In this document: positions 46,651-56,412 of the stretch, piece after piece
Layout: every line of letters begins with the position of its first letter
Position numbering within the stretch: position 1 is the stretch's first letter
Assembly: GCF_029227915.1 (NCBI RefSeq)
Contig: NC_079877.1
Location: 3,470,001 to 3,534,000, forward strand
Source of the DNA: Hydractinia symbiolongicarpus
Taxonomy: Eukaryota; Cnidaria; Hydrozoa; Anthoathecata; Hydractiniidae
DNA length: 64,000 nt
Direction of reading: 5' to 3'
The notes under the pieces: model-generated
Told to the model about the DNA's origin: nothing
What the model saw: the letters and a program-made list of their open reading frames with translations, nothing else
The model's database searches: none
Translations under genes and position numbers: made by a program

Positions 46651-46708
46651 GTTTATTAGATGTCAAAATATTCCTTACATAAAGCCCCTGCGGAGCCGCT
46701 AGGCGAAC

Positions 46709-47098
46709 TTATACACCGCAAGAACCCATAAGTGCTAAGGACCCTACGATGAACATCAACTCGCCGTCTTGTTGCTGTTTGCTGTGTATATAGTAGTTGG
46801 AGAGTTTGGGAGCTTTTTCGATCGTCGCGATATAGTACTGTCGCATACCTTCATCGATTCCTTTAAGACTCTCGCCAGCTTGACGCTTAAGCTCACGTTG
46901 TTGATTGTACCAATCGATCTTCGCTTGACGATCCCGCACCCACTCCGCATGAGCGGCTTGGAGTTGTTCAATAGCTTTATCGGGTCTTTTGCGCTCTTCT
47001 TCGTCGTGCCCACTTAGTTTGCTGAAGAGATAGTTACTCCCAGAGAATGCTAGAGCGTTAATTATTGCTCCATCTGCAAGTACTGCTATGCTTGCCAT
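46709..47098 (-). CDS. Polinton 2 conserved protein, 129 aa, homologue of 34755-35177
   Basis: MASIAVLADGAIINALAFSG at the N terminus, then a basic helical middle (AAHAEWVRDRQAKIDWYNQQ) and a short hydrophobic C terminus (LMFIVGSLALMG). It is shorter than the Polinton 1 copy at the C-terminal end, stopping just before a GC-rich 20-mer repeat at 46686-46705. Its start is 39 bp from the end of the capsid gene on the same strand. Confidence 0.75.
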   Translation of the reverse strand: MASIAVLADGAIINALAFSGSNYLFSKLSGHDEEERKRPDKAIEQLQAAHAEWVRDRQAKIDWYNQQRELKRQAGESLKGIDEGMRQYYIATIEKAPKLSNYYIHSKQQQDGELMFIVGSLALMGSCGV

Positions 47099-47136
47099 GT
47101 TTATTTTGTAGGTCTACAAAAACAAATTTTGATCTC

Positions 47137-48344
47137 TTAATATTCGACACTGTGGAACCTGCCATCCAGGATGTTTAATTGCGCGTCTTGGATAAGGAAG
47201 ACGTAGCAGAAGCCGCCCACTACCATGTAGGCCCCGATCACGTGTTGCCCTGAAATCAATGAATAGCGCATAGCGCTCGGTGAAAAATTGACCTATGGTC
47301 ACTTCACTATCATGGCACCCAAATAATTCAACGATCTGCTGCAAATGATCTCGAGGGAGCATAGCATGTGAATACAGCTCATTGGGCTCACCCTCCACCG
47401 TGACAGAAATCTTCTCGATTTTGGGATTGTAGAATTGCTCATTGACACCCGCATAAGCCTTGGATACTCCAGGATCGACGAAAAATAGTAATATACCCAC
47501 CAAGGATTTAGCCGGGGTATCGACTTGGAGATTGTAGGATGTATCACTTTTCTTCATAGTCACCACTTTACTCCTCAATACTAGTTCGTATGGTAGGGCG
47601 AGGCGGCTGTATCGCGACATCATAGCGCTCGCCAGATCCTCATTTACTAATTTTTCAAACTCGAGCGAAATGTTAGAGATTTTGTATGTAGCGTCACTTG
47701 CTTTGGCTGCGGTTGAGCCCGCGGCTGGTGTACCGGCATCTTTGATGACTTGATCGTATGAAGCGAAATGTAGAACGAACTGTAGCCTATCGTTGAGTCC
47801 ATGTTGATAAAACGGGAGATCTCTCGTCAACTCAAACATTTTCCCCAACGGAATACAAAAGGTGTTTCCATACGCCGCAGCTATAGCACGCTCCTCATTT
47901 GTTCCTACATGGTCAGACGCTTTTACCTGTAAAGCGCGAATTGTCCCGTCATTTGGATTGAGTCCCTCCAAAATCAGATTGTTCTCCCTAATAAATTTCG
48001 AAATCCAGAGATCACAGGTAGACACTGAATACATTAAAATCCGCAATATGCTGCACCTCGTTACCATTTAAAGTAATACGAAGGTCCCTCACAAGGGCTT
48101 TTCCGATGTTGCTAACGATCGTTCTTTTCGTGTTGGTGCCGGTCAGTTCCATATCAAATAGTAGCCGGATACTCCCAAGAAATATAACATCGTCTTGACC
48201 CATGCTTGGTATTTCCACATAGAGATCCTCATTCTGGCCAATCGTGAACGGTACATGACTCACTTTAACCCGCTGCCTCTTGCCTTTGACAGCGAGCATA
48301 GTCTTGACTTCCTGATAAGGGTTTAGTCTTCCAAAAACACTCAT
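47137..48344 (-). pseudogene. Polinton 2 major capsid protein, near full length, frameshifted
   Basis: Double-jelly-roll major capsid protein. N-terminal frame from ATG 48344 (MSVFGRLNPYQEVKTML ... LNGNEVQHIADFNVF). After a frameshift near 48030 it continues as LWISKFIRENNLILEG, through TYKISNISLEFEKLV and FYNPKIEKISVTVEGE, to LFIDFRATRDRGLHGSG. A second shift near 47215 leads to GGFCYVFLIQDAQLNILDG and TAA at 47139-47137. It is more complete than the Polinton 1 fragment, with both jelly rolls represented. Confidence 0.85.
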
Positions 48345-48373
48345 ATATTTAGATAGGCTGGTGGTTAAAATAA

Positions 48374-49460
48374 ATGGCTGATAATCCAGGATATGAAGAT
48401 GACTTTACGCCAGAGGAAGATATTCAAGACGAAGCCGAGGAGTTTAGTAGCAAGAGCGAGATCCTTAGACCCGAGAACGTATCAAGCACGCCTGCAACGC
48501 CTTCACGAGGGGGCCTTTACGAAGCTCTTAGTGGGGATCTGGGAGAGCCGAGTGCGAGATACTACAACGAGTTTAAAGTCGACGGGAACCGGCTTCTTTA
48601 CAATGGTGTAGAGCTCACAAGAAGGAATGGTGAATTGAGGAGCGTTTTCGAAATACGGAGGAGGTTAGGTGCGGGGCGATTGCGATCCATGGGGTTCGAC
48701 GACTATACTACACCACACAAGGGTAGTAAGACTATGGCTCAGAAACTCCTTAACGAATTGGATAATGTCAATGGAAAGGCTGATGACATCGAAATGTTGC
48801 CGCTACTTGAGAACGTGCTCGATGACACGGAAAGTCTAATCGAAGATACTTCCTTTGGCGGAGATATCACAGAGCGTGAAAGAAGACGGTTAAACCGCGA
48901 GCTTCAAACGTTACGTGGTAACCTCAAGCACTTGAAAGGCAAGATGGTCTTCTACGACAGTGAGATCGACAAAGCAGAAGTCAAGGTAAAAAGGCTCGAG
49001 AGCAAGAAGATAACACCTGGGGCATCCGAGGAACAGCTAGCTATCTGGGACAGGGATATAACCAAGGCCAATGAAGACCTGAAACGACTACGTGATCAAA
49101 AAGAGGCTACTGCAAAAGTGCACGGTTTACTACCATCTGACACTCAGAGCCAGCTGCTACACATCAAAGAGACATTGATGAAGATCGCGGTGGATGATAA
49201 AACTTGAAAAACTCAGGGTCTGTTCAAAGAGCAGGGTATTACTATAGCCAGTATCGTCTCCGCTGTTGGCTTGCTCATATCCACCATCGTACTCGCCGTT
49301 ACGGGAGGAAATGCAGGCGCCGTAGGAAGTAGTGGAGGAAGTGCTGGTGGCAAGGGTTTTGTACGCAAGCAGTTGGAGCGACTCGGAAAATTCTTGAAGT
49401 ATATTGCCGCAGAAAATGCGGAAAAAGGAAAGCTAAAAAGTCAAATCAACGACATAGTAA
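48374..49460 (+). pseudogene. Polinton 2 coiled-coil/TM protein, TGA-interrupted and truncated
   Basis: ATG at 48374 (MADNPGYEDDFTPEED). It lies 29 bp from the oppositely directed capsid gene. It has an acidic N terminus, a conserved NRLLYNGVELTRRNGELRSV motif and a long coiled coil. A TGA at 49205-49207 is followed in the same frame by LFKEQGITIASIVSAVGLLI (membrane-like) and a Gly-rich linker. Homology ends near 49455, before the final membrane helix seen in Polinton 1. Small compensating indels around the TGA are likely. Confidence 0.7.
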
Positions 49461-49708
49461 CGATACGATACAATGTTTTAAATTTTTCATCGAATTCGCC
49501 ACGTTTTTATTCACGCCGTTGGCGTCTTTGACAAAAATCAGGTCATTCTTCTACACAGTGTGCTAATGAAAACCCAAATTTGCAATTCCCCACTATTCAA
49601 AGTAATATAAGTAGGTAAGCATGAACTCCTACATTTTAAATTTAGTTGCGTTACAAACAATATTTTTTGTTCTACATTCTTTTGTTCTACATTCGCATTG
49701 TGTAAAAA
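49461..49708. other. short junction between Polinton 2 and a Helitron
   Basis: No gene or repeat recognised. No sequence inverted to the left end of Polinton 2 was found, so the right terminal repeat seems lost. Confidence 0.4.
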
Positions 49709-51199
49709 TCTATATTGTAATACCCGTATACGTCTGTCCGTCTGTCACGCAAAATGGTAGCTTAGCTGAGCATCGCTGCTTCCTTCTTACCACGCCTCAA
49801 CAATGCTGAAACAATCATAGTATTTGTTTTTTTCGTAACCTTCTCATCTCCCTACCTTTTTAAAGTCACGTCCCTTTTTACCACGATCTTTGCCACTGCA
49901 AAAAATCGACCGGACCATTAATCCGGACTATTAATCCGGATTAATAAGCCTGTCAACGCTTTTGCGCGGACTTTACCTTCATTAACCAATCAGAAACCTT
50001 TTTTTTTAACGAGTTTGCGCAACCTGGCGTTTCATTTTAGGCCGGGGCTTCTAAGAGTTCATCAGGATATCGTAACCACGAGACCAAGAGGACGGATTGG
50101 TTTTACATTGCTTTAACACACTTTTTCTTTTCCCAATCTTTTCCCATTTTCTTTGACGTTTTACCCCTTTATATCTCTCACGTTCTCTAGCTATGTATAA
50201 ATCTTAAACAAACCAACTTAAGATTTTAGCTAGGAACGTAGATTCCGAGGTAGCATTCTGCTGAAGCTAGCTAGCTAGCCGTATTTATTCCCATTCTTTT
50301 AAAGTTCTTATTCAGTTTGGTATATCAATATTTATTTTTATGTGGGGGTCGTGGTTAGCTAGCTATGATCTACCTCTGGCTAAAAAAATTAAAGAAGCCA
50401 AATGCAGTTTTTAGCTACCTGCAACAAATTTCTTATTCAATAATTTTTATGATGCTAAATATAGTTAGGTAACTACACATTTTATTACTGTCATAATTTT
50501 TATAGCTGTAACGATGGGCTGTTTCCTGTGTTTTTATTTAAACTGTTGTGATAAAGTTTTTTTTGAAAAATAGTATTACGCCTATAACTTATGTGACACG
50601 GTTTACCTGCAATGTGTGTTTTTATTTAAATTGAAGTTGTGATTAGTTATTTTCGGAAAAGGCTATTACGCCTATAGACATGTGTGACCTGTACTAAGTG
50701 ATTAATTTGTTAACATTTACTGAAACTTTTCTACAAAATAAAATAATACTGACCAATTTTTTGGCTAGGACGAAGTTAACATTGTGCTCAAGGGGTATTA
50801 GGCATAAACGCATGTGCAACACAGTTTACCTGTACTAAGCGCTTACCAGTGTTAACGACGAGTTGTTTCCTGTGTTTCTGCTTAACCGAAGTTGCGATAA
50901 AGTTTTTTTATAAAAAGGTATTGTACCTACATAATTGTGCGACATTGCTTAACTGTACTAAGCGCACATTTTTGTAAACAAAAAGGAAAGTTTTTTTTTG
51001 AAAAATATATTTTAACTGAAACCCCATAATGCTCTGTGCGCTTCACCAGATTTACGACATACTGCATACCTGTACTAGGGTGCTCCACCTGAAAGTGTGA
51101 GACAGTTTACGGTTCTTATTGCTCTACAAGCATTTCAATGCTGGGTAACATTTTTAATTGTGACTTACCCCGGCGTATGACACCGGGTCAGCCGGCTAG
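49709..51199 (+). mobile_element. non-autonomous Helitron, complete, 1491 bp
   Basis: It starts TCTATATTGTAATACCCG after an A (49708). The head has GTCTGTCCGTCTGTCACGC and AAAATGGTAGC. It ends with a hairpin (CCCGG ... CCGGG near 51170-51186), a spacer and CTAG at 51196-51199 followed by T. These are the Helitron 5' TC, 3' hairpin-CTRR and A^T insertion features. It has no Rep/helicase gene. The middle (about 50520-51080) has several diverged copies of a unit with TTTCCTGTGTTTTTATTTAA and TATTACGCCTATA. Confidence 0.75.
50520..51080. repeat. diverged tandem units inside the Helitron
   Basis: The blocks GTGTTT(T/C)TATTTAA ... GTTGTGAT, TATTACGCCTATA, and GTGTGAC/TGACACGG with ACCTG(T/C)ACTAAG recur at irregular spacing of about 90-180 bp. 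Non-coding. Confidence 0.6.
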
Positions 51200-53834
51200 T
51201 TTTTAAAATTAACATAACGCCGTTTCGTACGATAAAATCTCACACAAACACTTATAGGAGTTGAAAGAAGTTTGATGAACAGCATTCTAAAGGCTTCTTC
51301 TACGTCTTACCGTAGCTAGCTGGGTCAATTCGTTAGGTCTATTTACACGTGGCGATGTACATCTGCTTGTTGGCGTAGATTAAACTGTTCAGCCGCTTTA
51401 TTGACACGTTTTACATTACGTTGCTGGACCTGGTCTTCATTTTGCTGGTTCTCTTTTCTGTTTGACGTAGAGCAAGGTGAGCTCTTCTGCGGGAATAAAC
51501 GAAAAGAATTAGAATTTACATAAGCATTTTGAGTAATTACAAGGCATTCATTAGTTAGCTACAATAAAGTTAATACACAAAAAACAGAACAGTAGGTTGA
51601 CCAGGTAGGTTATTGCTAAAGCTGGATTTGTGTAGCTAACTAGCTAGTTAGTTTGCTACCTCTAAACGTCTACAAATAGAGAGAAAAAATGTAAAAAAAC
51701 TAAAAAATGACCAAAACGTTCTCTTAAAAGAATTAAAAAGGGCAAAATAAATAAAGCGAAAAAACGACAAAATTCTTCAATCGCAGATCGGATCGATGTC
51801 TCGTGGAGTTTTCCACAGATTAACGGATGGCATTTACAAAATACTACACCTACTTAAACATTAAGGTGAACAAGCTTGAATCGATAATGCTTACATTAAA
51901 TGCTTACATCAAAATCAAATGTATTTCTGTCACCTTGTTATTCTATTGAAATATATGTTGAAAAAGATAACATTATTTAAACATTTGTCTGCGTTGTTTT
52001 CTCATTTGAAAGCAGTCTACACTTTCAACAACAAAACGTATTTTGTTACTACGCTACGCCTAATTAGATTCCATAATCTACCTTCTCTGCACGTCTGGGA
52101 ATAACAAAACAAAAGTTACTTTTGTGACAATACAACTCAATAATACTCCATTCTCTAAAAGCGACTAGGTAGCTAAATTACCTTGTCCCTCTGCACCCCC
52201 TTCCCCCCTCCCCCGACTTAGGTTTTTACATCACAGCTAGCTGTGTGAACAAGTCAAAAACACAGGACGTTTGATTATTTGGGCTCGTCCTGACTCCACA
52301 GAAACATCAAACTTGGGCACATTGGCGCTGGCATTGTGTTATACATGCACGAATAGGCTTACCTTTGTTCAAGACTTAATGACGAAACCAAACACACGGC
52401 TTGTGGATCTTGTGAATAAGATACGCAATTACCATATTATTGTTACTGGGAGCGACGTTGGCCGAATTATTCAACTATGTTTTTGGTATTGAGAGAGCAA
52501 AATTAAACATATCTGACTAAAAACAGGCTTAGGAAATAAGAACAGAATTTGAATCTACTGTTATTTATAAATTTTTGTGTAGTAGCTGCAAGTCTACTGA
52601 TGTTTTTGAAACTAAACTATATTATAGTAAGAGTGTCCGAATACATAGATATCTCTCCGTTGATCGAAGAACGTACTGCTGCAGGAGAGTATGGAGTGCG
52701 ATTGCTTTGCTGAGTTAATAACTTTGTTATAGTTACCAAAAAGCATGTAATTGCTTTCTTAAAGAAAAGGAATGCTTTTCATTCAAAGACAGAAACTTCC
52801 ATACAAAAACTTAATAAGTAATCCATTACATTTTCCTAATAATGCCTTTGTGCGTATTAATATTGCAATATGGCTTTTCTGTTTTTATAACTAAATTAGA
52901 AACCTGTATTTATAGCTGCTGTGAGCTGACAAATGCTGGTACAAAAAATTTAACATAAACATTTTATCGTGTTTTATTTAGGTAGCTAGCAGCTATTTTC
53001 AAAGTTATGGAACAAGAAATATACTAATATTAGCAGTTAAATATTTTCCTTTAAAGTTCGGTAGATATTTATTTCTACATACCGACAATTGGTATTTTAT
53101 AACATTGTCATGTTTTTTTTTTGTTTCCCGCCAGCTGTTGGCGATGCAGACTCTCTTGGTTAAAGATAGATAGTTATAAATATTCAGAAAGATAGGTTTA
53201 CAGAGATAGAGTAGACTCTGGACACCATAAACTTTGTGGTATCTAGGCTAAGACAGTTGGCCTAGTTTATGAAAAGTTCCATTCTTAAAAAAGTCAAGGA
53301 GAATGTCTTTTTTACCAATTATCAATCTTCGCATTTGTACGCGTAGTATTCGGTGCGTATAGCACTTTTTTCTTTTAAACCTTTGGTTTTGCAATGTATT
53401 ACATCATTTTAACAGGCGTAAATAAACAGTTATTGGTTAAAAGTGTCATTGTTGTTAGGCACTTCCAGGCATAAACGACACTGGTTAGCAATAAATTAAC
53501 AACTACGCTCCGAATATTGCTAAAACCAACCAATTCAGTCACTTCGCAGGATGTTACTCTTACACCCAAAAAAATCCCTGTATCCAACGTTTCACAAAAA
53601 ATAATAAAAAAGTGTTGAATAATAAGTCCATTGAGGAGGGAACTCAACACACGTGTTAAGCGGGATGACTTTTTAACTTTTTTTTAACAAAGGAAAGATA
53701 AATTGAGGAAATTTTCTTTTTACCTAGATTAAAACTTATGATCCAGGATCAACGATAGCGTTAAAGCTTCTTCCTAACTTTTCTTTGACTTTATTTTAAT
53801 TTAGCTAGAAATTATACATCAAGATACGAGCAAA
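51200..53834. other. intergenic region, no supported gene
   Basis: A+T-rich with a C-rich stretch at 52192-52212. One 73-codon frame at 52271-52492 (QDLMTKPNTRLVDLVNKIRN) has some coding feel but lacks splice signals or a recognised domain. I do not call it. Confidence 0.4.
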
Positions 53835-54128
53835 ATGGCTGTCGTCAAGAATTATTTAAAAGAGTATTTGGCAGGCTTAGACGAGTATGTATGCATTCAA
53901 GAAAGGAAAATGATGGTACCTACAAGTGGACGTGTCTTATATGGTATTGTAGACGCATTGGAACATGTAATTGTGCGACTCGATAAATGGCACGACAGAG
54001 TACTTGCAGAAAAAGACGACAATTTTGGTAGCGAGACGATAACAAGGGCTTGTACATTACAAGAACGAGCTACACTTTGTATTTACGACGCAAGACAAGT
54101 GCTTAAACAACAAAGTGGATATATGTGA
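53835..54128 (+). CDS. small intronless protein, 97 aa, not recognised
   Basis: ATG at 53835 in a good context (AGCAAAATGG). The frame is MAVVKNYLKEYLAGLDEYVC, with a mostly helical, charged composition (VDALEHVIVRLDKWHDRVL), and ends KQQSGYM. It has no signal peptide or membrane helix. Composition and codon use look protein-like, unlike neighbouring random frames. I do not recognise a family. A possible 5' splice acceptor (TTTAATTTAG near 53805) could add a leader exon. Confidence 0.5.
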   Translation: MAVVKNYLKEYLAGLDEYVCIQERKMMVPTSGRVLYGIVDALEHVIVRLDKWHDRVLAEKDDNFGSETITRACTLQERATLCIYDARQVLKQQSGYM

Positions 54129-54769
54129 AGTATTCACAATTTTTGAAATGTAGATAAAGTATTTCTCTCATTTTAAGACATTATGCGGTAATTTCATTTT
54201 TTATACACTACACATTTGTTTATAAGAACCAGTGAAATGACTGTTCTTTTTTTAAACTTTTTCTAAGCATGATTTTTTCTAATTTTGTTCAGAACTGGAC
54301 CCAATGTTGTTCTTATATAAAAATTTTTCTTCTTAGCTGAAAAAATATGTGTTTTGTTCCAAACGGACTTTATAACTGTACTGGTCATCAGTCCAACGAA
54401 GTATTTTCACGCAGTAACTGTGGGTGCAAAACAAGCGGTTGCAAATGAAATCAATTATGGTTAGCTTGAGAGAGAATTACAAGAGAATTTACATCCTGGA
54501 TTGTTCTTATTTTGTAGCAAAATTCACACTCTGTTTGTTCTTAGACTTAACACAATGATTTTAACCAGCAGTTGTTCATATTTTAAAAGTCATACATTCT
54601 CTCTAAAATTTGATTCGTTATCTTTAGTTTATAATTATATTATTATATTGAACACATTTTCCTACACATATTTTACTTCACTTAATTCGATTATTTAAAG
54701 AAGAAGAGTCAATTTTTTATGCTGTCTACCACCCACACCCCTGATATTTAACATCTTTTCCTCACTTAA
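54129..54769. other. downstream flank of the 97-aa gene
   Basis: Non-coding, A+T-rich. No repeat recognised up to the Harbinger relic. Confidence 0.4.
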
Positions 54770-54882
54770 GGCTGAAATACACTATCATTTTTCAATGATC
54801 ATTTTCCAATTATCATTGAAAAATGACAGTGTATACAAAAAAATGTAATTTTCACACTCTCATTTCCAATGATCCTTAAAAC

Positions 54883-54910
54883 TTAAAAGTTGAACATGTT
54901 CAACTTTTAA
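54883..54910. repeat. perfect 28-bp palindrome
   Basis: TTAAAAGTTGAACA and its exact complement. A near copy lies inside the MITE at 12210-12524, which helps link the two elements. It may be a transposase-binding or structural site; that is inference. Confidence 0.85.
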
Positions 54911-55036
54911 TTTTTCAATGACATTTTTTTTCTATTGTTTTGAACCGAATCCATTGTTTTTGCACACGTGTTTTTTGCACGCGATGTAGTTTAGGCGTAA
55001 ACATAGATAAAAACAAAGATTTGAACAAGTAATTAA

Positions 55037-55530
55037 ACAAGTAAGAATGAAGACGCAAGAAGCGACCGAATATTTTTTGAGATTTGGAGAAGCCAGCCCA
55101 GTTTGTGGGATGTTAAATCCCTGTTCTATAAGGACAGAAACGAGAAGGCAAAAAGTTATGAGATATTCAAAGGCAGACTAGGAATGGAAGGTTTGTGTTA
55201 TTTCGAATGGTTTGGATGAGAAAAGAAAAACATGCATGTTTTTATGATCTGTTTTTCTTTTTAGAGAAATTAGTGAGGAGTAAAATAAATACACTGCGAA
55301 GTTATTTCAGCGCAGAATTGAAGAAAGTACACAACAGCAACAAAAGTGGAGCAGGACGAGATGATGTTTACGAAAGTAAATGGCCATACTTTCAGTCTTT
55401 GCTATTCCTACGTGACTCCATCGTCCCAAGAAAAACAACTTCTTTGATGGTGGGTATAAATTTCAGACAAATTTTTCTTGCCATGGAACAGCACCGGTGG
55501 AGTCAAAGTACGCACAAAATTTATCCCTGA
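55037..55530 (+). pseudogene. MADF-domain protein of the Harbinger relic
   Basis: Two exons are visible. Exon 1 (to 55190) has FFEIWRSQPSLWDVKSLFYK and donor AAG|GTTTGT; exon 2 starts after TTTTTAG at 55265 and has EKLVRSKINTLRSYFSAEL, GAGRDDVYESKWPYFQSL and VPRKTTS, joining in frame. This is a typical MADF (Myb/SANT-like) DNA-binding domain, the accessory protein of PIF/Harbinger elements. No in-frame ATG precedes it (a TAA lies just upstream). A third exon may start at 55561 after TTGTTCAG. Probably decayed. Confidence 0.7.
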
Positions 55531-55854
55531 TATTTTTCGCATCATTTCTGTAATTGTTCAGATGAGATTACTCGCCGTACCCTCTCTCAGAACACCGCCC
55601 ATTCAATCTCCGATCCCAAGGAACTCTTCAACACATGCCACACACAATTACCCACCCTTTATGTCTCCGCCGTTATCGCCTGTTTTACAGAATATGTACC
55701 GACACCCAGTGAACATACATCAAAACACTTATCAGAGTCGAGAAAGTTTGTCAGATCTCAACCCAGAAAGTGAGGGCTCACAAAGTGCAGGGTATTAATG
55801 TGTGACTGCTAGTTTAGTACGTTTGATAAATTACTGAACGAAATATATATTTAC

Positions 55855-56281
55855 CTTGAGGTTATTTTCTTTTAATCGCATGTAAATAGCTTTGCAAACT
55901 TCAGCGATGAACTCTGACAAAGTACTTTTGTGAACGCGAAATAAATACTGTAATTCGGCGTAAGAGAGAAAAACTTCAAAGTTGCAGCTACTTTGACTTT
56001 AGCAGGAATTGGGTCTCGCAAATGCCTTGTTTTTTTCTCAATATCAACTTCTATGAGATTTAGGAGCTCATCAAAAATATTCGGCGGCATTCTTCAAAAT
56101 CGCGTATACTCTGCAATTTCCTCTACACGCAGTTCATACATGAGAGTATTGTAGATGCCAAGTTCATTTCGCCTATATGGCTTCACCCATACATTTCTTT
56201 GCTTTTTTTCCTATGTTTAGCTCTCTTTTTTGATAACATATACACAACAACAGCAGCTGCTATTTCTTCTTCAGAGTCCAT
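55855..56281 (-). pseudogene. HARBI1-like transposase, N-terminal exon remnant
   Basis: ATG at 56281 (MDSEEEIAAAVVVYM), then in shifting frames WVKPYRRNELGIYNTL, ELRVEEIAEYTRF, RMPPNIFDELLNLIE, IPAKVKVAATLKFF and FRVHKSTLSEFIAEVCKA, ending at a donor (AAG|GTAAAT, GT at 55854-55853). This is the characteristic start of PIF/Harbinger transposases. At least two frameshifts and a stop occur and no DDE region follows. Confidence 0.75.
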
Positions 56282-56412
56282 GTTGCAAAGAAAACATGCT
56301 CAAGTTTCATGTTTTTAATGATAGTGTATTTGCGCCAAAGTTTGTCGTTTTTATTGTCATTGGAATGTATCATTGGAAAATAATCATTGAAAAATGATAG
56401 TGTATTTCAGCC

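Larger units (their letters stand above)
41548..49460. mobile_element. Polinton/Maverick relic 2, about 7.9 kb
   Basis: A second Polinton-type block with no inverted repeats detected. It begins inside PolB (just after an in-frame TAG at 41545) and ends inside the coiled-coil/TM gene near 49455, so both ends are truncated. Order: PolB C-terminal part (+), four small genes (+), ATPase (+), unknown (+), integrase (-), 129-aa protein (-), major capsid (-), coiled-coil/TM protein (+). It is GC-richer than its surroundings. Integrase and ATPase are intact. The gene order and PolB type differ from Polinton 1, so it is a separate lineage and not a duplicate. Confidence 0.9.
54770..56412. mobile_element. 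PIF/Harbinger transposon relic, 1.64 kb
   Basis: Terminal inverted repeats begin GGCTGAAATACACTATCATT at 54770 and match the complement at the right end (56412) for 30 bases, then imperfectly. Inside are a MADF-domain gene (+) and the N-terminal exon of a HARBI1-like transposase (-) facing each other. The DDE catalytic part of the transposase is deleted. Flanks are TTAA on the left and TGTA on the right, so the target duplication is unclear. A perfect 28-bp palindrome lies at 54883-54910. Confidence 0.8.

Noticed and set aside
43394-49207. In-frame TGA codons in two Polinton 2 genes as recoded (readthrough or selenocysteine) codons
   Set aside because: The residues around the TGA at 49205 also show small compensating indels, there is no Cys at the matching place in Polinton 1, and other genes of the relic have plain frameshifts. 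Ordinary decay explains it better.
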